Origin: Actinomycetes bacterium
GTDB taxonomy: Bacteria > Actinomycetota > Acidimicrobiia > Acidimicrobiales > Palsa-688
Length of the DNA stretch: 8,387 nucleotides
NCBI GenBank assembly: GCA_021827225.1
Contig: JAKAXG010000158.1
Location: 1 to 8,387 of the forward strand
Direction: 5' to 3'
Both the position numbers and the translations under genes were made by a program. The notes below the pieces were generated by a model. The model was given only the letters and a program-made list of their open reading frames with translations, was not told the DNA's origin and did no database searches. Positions 1 to 3,993 of the stretch are shown here, piece by piece; the first letter of the stretch is position 1; each line of letters begins with the position of its first letter.

Positions 1-232
1 CCTGGCAGAGTCGGTGGACAGGGTGGTGGCCGGGTTCCGCCAGTGCGAGCCGACTGCACTGCGGGTCACGAGGGAGATGATCCGCCGCGTACCGCAGATG
101 GACACCGAGGCCGGGTTCGGGTGGGCCCAGGAGGTGTCCCAGCGGATGTTCGCGTCCCCCGAGGCGGCCGAGGGCATCGCCGCCTTCAAGGAGAAGCGAC
201 CACCGAGATGGGCGGTGGAGCCCGATCGCTAG
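1..232 (+). CDS. Enoyl-CoA hydratase/isomerase family protein, C-terminal fragment
   Basis: The 5' part lies outside the window. The reading frame is open from base 2 and about 76 residues are visible before the TAG at 230-232. The visible piece matches the C-terminal helical region of the crotonase superfamily. There is a stretch like P-T-A-L-R-V-T-R-E-M, where family members usually read P-x-A-x-x-x-x-K. It is followed by E-V-S-Q-R-M-F-A-S-P-E-A-A-E-G-I-A-A-F-K and then E-K-R-P-P-R-W, the classic 'S-x-E-A-x-E-G-I-x-A-F-x-E-K-R-x-P-x-W' ending. Crotonases hydrate or isomerise enoyl-CoA in beta-oxidation, but the oxyanion-hole and catalytic residues are not in view, so the exact reaction cannot be assigned; 3-hydroxyisobutyryl-CoA hydrolase is a related alternative. 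The gene converges with the acyl-CoA dehydrogenase at 247, with 14 bases between the stop codons. A GTG at 14 is inside the gene and is not taken as the start. Confidence 0.85.
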   Translation, partial: LAESVDRVVAGFRQCEPTALRVTREMIRRVPQMDTEAGFGWAQEVSQRMFASPEAAEGIAAFKEKRPPRWAVEPDR

Positions 233-246
233 ACGGGCTCCCCGGG

Positions 247-1422
247 TCAGTAGGAGCGGGGCAGGCCCAGGCTGTGCTGGGCCACGTAGTTGAGGATCAT
301 TTCCCGGCTGACCGGGGCTATACGCAGGAGCCGAGCCAGGCCCCACATGCTGGCGATGCCGTACTCGCGGGCCATGCCGTTGCCGCCGTGGGTCTGGATG
401 GCCTGATCGACGCAGCGCAGGGCGGCCTCGGCCGCGGCGAACTTGGCCATGTTGGACGCCTCCCCGGCGTCCTGGTCGGCGTCGTAGAGGGCAGCCGCCC
501 GGGCGGTCATCAGCCGAGCCAGTTCGAGGTTGATCTTGGCTTCGGCCAGGGGATGGGCCACCCCCTGGTGGGTGCCGATGGGGGTGTCCCACACCCGCCG
601 GTCCCGGGCGTAGTCGGCGGCCCGGTCCAGGCAGTAGCGGCCGATGCCGTTGAGCAGGGCCGCACCGGTGATGCGCTCGGGGTTGAGCCCGCTGAACACC
701 TGCCTCAGTCCCTGGCCGGCCGCCCCGATCAGCCGGTCCTCACTGACCTCCACCCCGTCGAAGAACAGGGTGTACTGCTTCTCCGGAGCCACGATCTCGG
801 TGGGGATCACCTGCTTGGTCAGACCCGGGCTGTCGGCGTCGACGACGAACAGGGACAGTTCCCCCCGCCCGGTGGTCTCATCCACGCCGGTACGGGTCAC
901 GACCAGGATGGCCTCCGCCTCGTCCACCCCGGAGATGTAGGTCTTGGTGCCGTTGAGCACCCAGGCGTCGCCCTCGCGGCGGGCCGTGGTGCTGATGCGG
1001 TGGGAGTTCGAACCGGCGTCGGGCTCGGTGATGGCGAAGGCCATCTTGTAGGCGGGATCCCCCTGGCCGCAGAGCTTGGGCAGCCATTCGGCCCGCTGCC
1101 CGGCCGTCCCGTAACGGGCGATCACCGACCCGCAGATGGCGGGCGAGACGATCATCAGCAGCAGTGGCGCCCCTCCGGCTGCCACTTCCTCGCAGACGAT
1201 GGCCAGTTCGGTGATGCCCCCGCCGCCCCCGCCGTACTCCTCCGGCAGGTTGACCGACATGAAGCCCGACGAGGCCAGCGCCGACCACAGCTCGGTGGAG
1301 CGCTGGTCGCCGAGGGAGCGCTCCCGGAAGTACTCCTGACCGAACCGGGCCACGATGTCGGCCACGCTCTTTCGCAGCAGTTGCTGCTGCTCATCCTCCT
1401 GAACGACGCTGGAAGCGGTCAT
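247..1422 (-). CDS. Acyl-CoA dehydrogenase (isovaleryl/long-chain-like active site)
   Basis: This is an FAD-dependent flavoenzyme of the cytoplasm that oxidises acyl-CoA to 2-enoyl-CoA and passes electrons to ETF. The 391-residue length is usual for the family. In order, there is an N-terminal helical domain with P-E-E-Y-G-G (about 60-65), F-A-I-T-E-P-D-A-G-S-N (129-139, flavin/substrate loop), L-N-G-T-K-T-Y-I-S-G (156-165), a C-terminal helical domain, and Q-T-H-G-G-N-G (343-349). It ends in L-G-L-P-R-S-Y, a tail I recall from many actinobacterial paralogues. The position of the usual C-terminal catalytic Glu reads A-P-V (Pro370). Glu249 in N-P-E-R-I sits where isovaleryl- and long-chain-CoA dehydrogenases keep their base, so the enzyme is probably active. 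Two in-frame ATGs stand six bases apart (1428 and 1422). The second is chosen because the A-G-A-A-A-G-G ribosome site abuts the first ATG but lies six bases from the second. Substrate is not predictable. Confidence 0.93.
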   Translation of the reverse strand: MTASSVVQEDEQQQLLRKSVADIVARFGQEYFRERSLGDQRSTELWSALASSGFMSVNLPEEYGGGGGGITELAIVCEEVAAGGAPLLLMIVSPAICGSVIARYGTAGQRAEWLPKLCGQGDPAYKMAFAITEPDAGSNSHRISTTARREGDAWVLNGTKTYISGVDEAEAILVVTRTGVDETTGRGELSLFVVDADSPGLTKQVIPTEIVAPEKQYTLFFDGVEVSEDRLIGAAGQGLRQVFSGLNPERITGAALLNGIGRYCLDRAADYARDRRVWDTPIGTHQGVAHPLAEAKINLELARLMTARAAALYDADQDAGEASNMAKFAAAEAALRCVDQAIQTHGGNGMAREYGIASMWGLARLLRIAPVSREMILNYVAQHSLGLPRSY

Positions 1423-1428
1423 GGTCAT

Positions 1429-1435
1429 CCTTTCT
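1429..1435 (-). promoter_or_regulatory. Ribosome binding site that decides the dehydrogenase start
   Basis: On the minus strand AGAAAGG directly touches the upstream ATG (1428-1426), which leaves no spacer. It is six bases from the in-frame second ATG (1422-1420), a normal spacing. This favours the shorter protein. The two candidate products differ only by the dipeptide Met-Thr. Confidence 0.55.
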
Positions 1436-1460
1436 GGGGGCAGGGGCCCGTGCGGTCGAC

Positions 1461-1489
1461 CCCCGGCCTCCGCCGGGGCCGTGACGGCC
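1461..1489 (-). terminator. Adjacent hairpins downstream of tRNA-Arg (possible terminator)
   Basis: Read on the minus strand just after the tRNA 3' end, there is first a GGCCG/CGGCC stem with a 3-base loop (1489-1477). It is followed by a perfect 7-bp stem CCCCGGC/GCCGGGG with a 4-base loop (1478-1461). The two overlap by two bases, so they may be alternatives. No U-tract follows, which is common for hairpins in high-GC actinobacteria but makes terminator activity uncertain. The region also forms the leader side of the dehydrogenase gene starting at 1422, for which I see no clear promoter. Readthrough from the tRNA transcript is therefore possible. Confidence 0.35.
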
Positions 1490-1495
1490 GGGCAG

Positions 1496-1569
1496 CGCCC
1501 CCGGCAGGACTCGAACCTGCGACCCGCTGCTTAGAAGGCAGCCGCTCTATCCAACTGAGCTACAGGGGC
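1496..1569 (-). tRNA. tRNA-Arg (anticodon UCU)
   Basis: The 74-base gene folds into a complete cloverleaf on the minus strand. It has a 7-bp acceptor stem GCCCCTG/CGGGGGC (one G-U pair), a D arm with GCTC/GAGC, a 5-bp anticodon stem GCTGC/GCAGC around the loop CTTCTAA, a variable loop of GGGTC, and a T arm GCAGG-TTCGAAT-CCTGC. The anticodon TCT (bases 1535-1533) reads the arginine codon AGA, which is rare in such GC-rich genomes. The discriminator base is G and the CCA end is not encoded (CTG follows), so CCA would be added after transcription. It lies between the thioesterase gene and the acyl-CoA dehydrogenase gene on the same strand. No integrase or duplicated 3' end suggests use as an attachment site. 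Confidence 0.97.
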
Positions 1570-1599
1570 TTGGGAGAAACGTGGTTGCGGCCCGGCCCG

Positions 1600-1627
1600 A
1601 CGGTAGCATCCCGGCCCGGAAGGTCAC
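1600..1627 (-). promoter_or_regulatory. Candidate promoter for tRNA-Arg
   Basis: On the minus strand there is a GTGACC -35-like hexamer (1627-1622, four of six matches to TTGACA), a 16-base spacer, and a TACCGT -10 hexamer (1605-1600) preceded by an extended TGC. Transcription would start about 23-25 bases before the tRNA 5' end, a plausible leader for processing by RNase P. The -35 overlaps the stop codon of the thioesterase gene. This is pattern matching only; in GC-rich DNA such matches can arise by chance. Confidence 0.35.
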
Positions 1628-2019
1628 CCGGCCGGAAGGTTCTGTATCCGCACCTCCCCCCGGGCCACGAGCCTGTCGTCGCGGTCACGGATCTCGACCA
1701 GCCACAGCTGCTGGGTTCTCCCCCGGTGCACGGGGGTGGCCACCCCCGTGACCCGGCCCTCACCGATGGCCCGCACGAAGTTGGTGTGGTTGGCCACCCC
1801 CACCACCCGGCCGCGCTCCCCGTACCACTGGGCCGCCCCCACACTGGCCGCCGTCTCCACGACCGAGCACCACACCCCGCCGTGGACGATGCCGTAGGGC
1901 TGGAGCAGGGCCGGGCTGACGTCGAGGCCGACCACCACCCGGTCGGGGGTGACCTCCTCGAAGCTCAGGCCGAGCGTTTCGTTGAAACCGCCGCGCAGCG
2001 GATCAGCAGTCGTGGACAC
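1624..2019 (-). CDS. PaaI/YdiI-family hotdog-fold acyl-CoA thioesterase
   Basis: This 131-residue protein is the normal size for a single hotdog domain. It would hydrolyse an acyl- or aryl-CoA thioester to the free acid and CoA in the cytoplasm, as a dimer or tetramer in this family. The central helix region reads G-I-V-H-G-G-V (43-49), followed by V-E-T-A-A-S (54-59). Glu55 falls where YdiI/MenI and the Arthrobacter-type 4-hydroxybenzoyl-CoA thioesterase keep the catalytic Glu. The second half has the family strand pattern V-H-R-G-R-T-Q-Q-L-W (97-106), then V-E-I-R-D and L-V-A-R-G. The start is GTG; no ATG gives a better N-terminus, and only a weak AGGG lies upstream. The gene precedes the tRNA-Arg gene on the same strand and diverges from the zinc dehydrogenase. 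Substrate cannot be told from sequence. Confidence 0.9.
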   Translation of the reverse strand: MSTTADPLRGGFNETLGLSFEEVTPDRVVVGLDVSPALLQPYGIVHGGVWCSVVETAASVGAAQWYGERGRVVGVANHTNFVRAIGEGRVTGVATPVHRGRTQQLWLVEIRDRDDRLVARGEVRIQNLPAG

Positions 2020-2025
2020 GCCGGC

Positions 2026-2031
2026 ACCCTA
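2026..2031 (-). promoter_or_regulatory. Candidate -10 element placing the thioesterase mRNA start at its GTG
   Basis: TAGGGT on the minus strand fits the TAnnnT form of an actinobacterial -10. It is followed by exactly six bases and then the GTG start, which would make the message leaderless. No convincing -35 hexamer is visible 16-18 bases upstream. The same bases could instead serve as a weak AGGG ribosome site seven bases before GTG, so the two readings compete. Confidence 0.3.
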
Positions 2032-2050
2032 CCCAGTGGCGCCGCAGGAG

Positions 2051-2072
2051 CCGGTGACCGACCGTTCACCGG
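2051..2072. promoter_or_regulatory. Inverted repeat, possible operator in the divergent intergenic region
   Basis: There is a perfect 7-bp inverted repeat, CCGGTGA-N8-TCACCGG, with 15 bases between half-site starts. It lies about 32 bases upstream of the thioesterase start and about 74 bases upstream of the dehydrogenase start. The spacing would suit a dimeric helix-turn-helix repressor reading both divergent promoters. No regulator gene is in the window. A GACCGTT motif occurs twice nearby (2060-2066 and 2077-2083), and TTGACC (2075-2080) could be a -35 for the rightward gene, but no good -10 follows. Confidence 0.35.
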
Positions 2073-2130
2073 AGTTGACCGTTAGGGGAAATCACCTGGG
2101 GGTAGCGACCCGACCGACAGCGTGTCGAGC

Positions 2131-2138
2131 GAGGAGGT
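2131..2138 (+). promoter_or_regulatory. Strong ribosome binding site of the zinc dehydrogenase
   Basis: GAGGAGGT is close to a full anti-16S match and ends seven bases before the ATG at 2146. It fixes that ATG as the start in preference to an in-frame GTG at 2122, which lies upstream of the site itself. Confidence 0.85.
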
Positions 2139-2145
2139 CGGTCAT

Positions 2146-3411
2146 ATGAAGGCAGTGGTGTTCCGCGGGGTGGGTGACATCGGCGTGGAGACAGTGGACG
2201 AACCCCGCATCGAGCAGCCTTCCGATGCGATAGTCCGGATCACCACCAGCGCCATCTGCGGCACGGATCTGCACCTGGTGCGGGGCACCTTCACCGGCAT
2301 GATCCCCGGAACGGTGATCGGCCACGAGGCCATCGGGATCGTGGAGGAGGTCGGGGCCGACGTGAGAAACCTGGCGGCGGGAGACCGGGTGGTCATTCCC
2401 TCGACCATCGGCTGCGGGGCGTGCTCGTACTGCCGGGCCGGCTACTACGCCCAGTGCGACGTGGCCAATCCGAACGGGCCGCAGGCCGGAACCTGTTTTT
2501 TCGGAGGACCGAAGGACACCGGACCCTTCGACGGCCTGCAGGCGGAGTACGCCCGGGTTCCCTTCGCCCACACCGGCCCGGTGAAACTGCCCGAGGCCAT
2601 GACCGACGACGACGCGATACTGCTGTCGGACATCCTGCCCACCTCGTGGTTCGGGGCCAGGCTGGCCGAGGTGGGCCCGGGCGACACCGTGGCTGTCTTC
2701 GGCGCTGGAGTGGTGGGCCAGCTGGCCATGGCCAGTGCGGTCATGATGGGCGCCGGCCGGGTGATCGCCGTCGATCATGTGCCGTCCCGGCTGGAGATGG
2801 CCCGCACCCAGGGGGCGGAGCCGGTCAACTTCGACCGGGAGGACCCGGCGGAGGCAATCAGGCACCTGACCAACGGGATCGGCGTGGATCGGGTGATCGA
2901 CGCCGTGGGGGTCGACGCTGAGCGGGCCCGGTCCGGACCGGCCCAGGAGAGCGACGGCGCCCGCTTCGACCGCCAGCGGGCCGAGGTGGCGCCCGAGATC
3001 AACCCGTCCGGGCCCAACTGGAATCCGGGGGACGCCCCGGGCCAGGCCCTCGAGTGGGCGGTACAGGCGGCAGCCAAGGGCGCGACGATCGGGGTGATAG
3101 GGGTGTACCCGCCCACCATGACGGCGTTCCCGATAGGCATGGCGATGAACAAGAATCTCAGCGTCAAAATGGGCAACTGCAACCACCGCCGGTACCTCCA
3201 CGAGCTGATCGACGTGGTGGCCTCCGGCCGCATGTCGCTGTCACCGAACATCACCCAGCAGGAAACGTTCGACACCATCATCGACGCCTACCGGGGCTTC
3301 GACCGGCGGGACCCCGGATGGATCAAGGTGGCGGTGGCCGTCGCCGCGGGCAGCGGCATGCAGGTCGGAGGGCGCAACACCCTCTCGGGCAGACAGGATT
3401 CGGTCGACTGA
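2146..3411 (+). CDS. Zinc-dependent alcohol dehydrogenase, formaldehyde-dehydrogenase-like
   Basis: This 421-residue medium-chain dehydrogenase/reductase is likely an NAD-dependent cytoplasmic oxidoreductase of alcohols or hydrated aldehydes. The N-terminal GroES-like domain shows C-G-T-D (Cys38) and G-H-E (His60, Glu61) for the catalytic zinc. Cys90, Cys93, Cys96 and Cys104 bind the structural zinc. L-S-D-I-L-P-T-S-W supplies Asp162, the third catalytic zinc ligand typical of the glutathione-independent formaldehyde dehydrogenase group. The Rossmann motif is G-A-G-V-V-G (186-191), and Asp210 at the end of the second strand suggests NAD over NADP. A polar insertion at about 235-285 (R-F-D-R-Q-R-A-E onward) before G-A-T-I-G-V-I-G also marks this subgroup. 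The last 20 or so residues extend past the usual end. ATG 2146 is chosen for its strong ribosome site. The real substrate (formaldehyde, another aldehyde, or an alcohol) is undetermined. Confidence 0.93.
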   Translation: MKAVVFRGVGDIGVETVDEPRIEQPSDAIVRITTSAICGTDLHLVRGTFTGMIPGTVIGHEAIGIVEEVGADVRNLAAGDRVVIPSTIGCGACSYCRAGYYAQCDVANPNGPQAGTCFFGGPKDTGPFDGLQAEYARVPFAHTGPVKLPEAMTDDDAILLSDILPTSWFGARLAEVGPGDTVAVFGAGVVGQLAMASAVMMGAGRVIAVDHVPSRLEMARTQGAEPVNFDREDPAEAIRHLTNGIGVDRVIDAVGVDAERARSGPAQESDGARFDRQRAEVAPEINPSGPNWNPGDAPGQALEWAVQAAAKGATIGVIGVYPPTMTAFPIGMAMNKNLSVKMGNCNHRRYLHELIDVVASGRMSLSPNITQQETFDTIIDAYRGFDRRDPGWIKVAVAVAAGSGMQVGGRNTLSGRQDSVD

Positions 3412-3432
3412 CCGTTGGTCCAGACACCCGTC

Positions 3433-3462
3433 CCCGGCCTATTGCCCGTGGATGGGGCCGGG
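3433..3462 (+). terminator. Hairpin after the zinc dehydrogenase (possible terminator)
   Basis: A 7-bp stem CCCGGCC/GGCCGGG encloses a 16-base loop and is followed by a pyrimidine-rich stretch (CTTACACTCCTTT) rather than a pure T-run. It lies 21 bases after the dehydrogenase stop. The loop is large for an intrinsic terminator, and the candidate promoter of the next gene overlaps it, so its role is uncertain. Confidence 0.3.
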
Positions 3463-3470
3463 CTTACACT
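3442..3470 (+). promoter_or_regulatory. Candidate housekeeping promoter of the CBS-domain gene
   Basis: TTGCCC (3442-3447) and TACACT (3465-3470) are separated by exactly 17 bases, each matching four of six consensus positions. The start of transcription would fall near 3477, leaving a short leader that holds the ribosome site. This implies the CBS gene, and perhaps the acyl-CoA dehydrogenase after it, is transcribed separately from the zinc dehydrogenase. Confidence 0.5.
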
Positions 3471-3491
3471 CCTTTCCCGAAACCAGCCCTC

Positions 3492-3499
3492 GGGGGAGG
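3492..3499 (+). promoter_or_regulatory. Ribosome binding site of the CBS-domain gene
   Basis: GGGGGAGG lies just before the ATG at 3504, with a short four-base spacer. It supports that ATG over the far upstream frame, which continues open back into the preceding gene but carries no family similarity there. Confidence 0.7.
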
Positions 3500-3503
3500 T
3501 CGC

Positions 3504-3935
3504 ATGAAGATCGGAAAGCTTCTCGACCGCAAAGGCCATTTCGTCGCCACCGTGGCACCGACGGCCCGCGTCTGGGACGCCTTGGAGCAGCTCCGGCGCC
3601 ACGGGGTGGGCGCGCTGGTCGTGTCGGCGGACGGGCGGTCGGTGGATGGGATCGTCTCCGAACGCGACATCGTCCGCCATCTCGGCGACCGGGGAGCTTC
3701 CGTCCTGGACGGGCCGGTGGAGCAGATCATGGTCGCAGAGGTGCGCAGTGCCGGGCCCGACGACGACGTGGAGTCTCTGATGGCGGTGATGACCACCCAC
3801 CGGATCCGTCACGTGCCGGTGACCAGCGGCGGGGTACTGGTCGGGATCGTCAGCATCGGTGACGTGGTCAAGGAGCGGATGGAGACTCTCGAGGGCGACA
3901 ACCGGGCCCTCGTCGACTTCATCCACGCCCGCTGA
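3504..3935 (+). CDS. Tandem CBS-domain protein
   Basis: This 143-residue protein consists of one Bateman module and nothing else. The first CBS domain covers roughly residues 10-62, with G-A-L-V-V-S (36-41) and G-I-V-S-E-R-D-I-V-R (49-58). The second covers about 72-126, with I-R-H-V-P-V (101-106) and G-I-V-S-I-G-D-V-V (114-122). Paired CBS domains usually bind AMP, ATP or another adenosyl ligand in the cleft, and the S/T-x-x-D motif of each domain is present (S-E-R-D, S-I-G-D). A charged C-terminal helix (123-143) follows. Free-standing proteins of this type are widespread and most have no proven function; sensing of energy state is inference. It has its own likely promoter. It is followed by two hairpins and an acyl-CoA dehydrogenase 58 bases on, so a functional link with that gene is possible but unproven. 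Confidence 0.93.
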   Translation: MKIGKLLDRKGHFVATVAPTARVWDALEQLRRHGVGALVVSADGRSVDGIVSERDIVRHLGDRGASVLDGPVEQIMVAEVRSAGPDDDVESLMAVMTTHRIRHVPVTSGGVLVGIVSIGDVVKERMETLEGDNRALVDFIHAR

Positions 3936-3940
3936 CGCTG

Positions 3941-3960
3941 GTAGGGCCGAAAGGCCCTGC
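3941..3960 (+). terminator. Hairpin with GAAA tetraloop after the CBS gene
   Basis: Starting five bases after the CBS stop, AGGGCC-GAAA-GGCCCT forms a perfect 6-bp stem. One G-U and one G-C pair extend it to 8 bp, closed by a stable GNRA tetraloop. It is followed by a C-rich tract, not U, so it may be a U-less terminator or an mRNA-stabilising 3' structure. Confidence 0.5.
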
Positions 3961-3961
3961 C

Positions 3962-3977
3962 CCCGCCGCCCGGCGGG
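3962..3977 (+). repeat. Second hairpin just before the acyl-CoA dehydrogenase ribosome site
   Basis: CCCGCC-GCCC-GGCGGG is a 6-bp all-GC stem with a four-base loop, directly after the GAAA hairpin. It ends five bases before the weak AGGA ribosome site (3983-3986) of the next gene. It could work with the preceding hairpin in termination or dampen translation initiation. Confidence 0.35.
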
Positions 3978-3993
3978 CACGCAGGATGCTGGA

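Noticed and set aside
237..257. Stem GCTCC/GGAGC between the converging hydratase and dehydrogenase genes as a terminator
   Set aside because: It has only five base pairs with an eleven-base loop and no T-run, and it lies partly in coding sequence. This is too weak to call.
1496..1569. tRNA-Arg as an integration site for a mobile element
   Set aside because: No integrase, no repeated tRNA 3' end and no change in base composition are visible on either side.
43..2085. A 680-codon open frame on the plus strand
   Set aside because: It runs antisense through the acyl-CoA dehydrogenase, the tRNA-Arg gene and the thioesterase. Its product is a Gly/Pro/Arg/His-rich string without family motifs. Long antisense frames are expected at this GC content.
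2122..2145. Upstream GTG start for the zinc dehydrogenase
   Set aside because: The strong GAGGAGGT ribosome site lies inside this extension and points to the ATG at 2146, where family similarity also begins.
2092..3201. A 369-codon open frame on the minus strand opposite the zinc dehydrogenase
   Set aside because: It is a mirror frame of a well-supported gene with intact zinc and Rossmann motifs. Its own translation shows no recognisable domain.
3859..3993. Longer N-terminus of the second acyl-CoA dehydrogenase overlapping the CBS gene
   Set aside because: The extension is in another frame of the CBS gene and crosses the two hairpins. It has no family similarity, which starts at the Met encoded at 3994.
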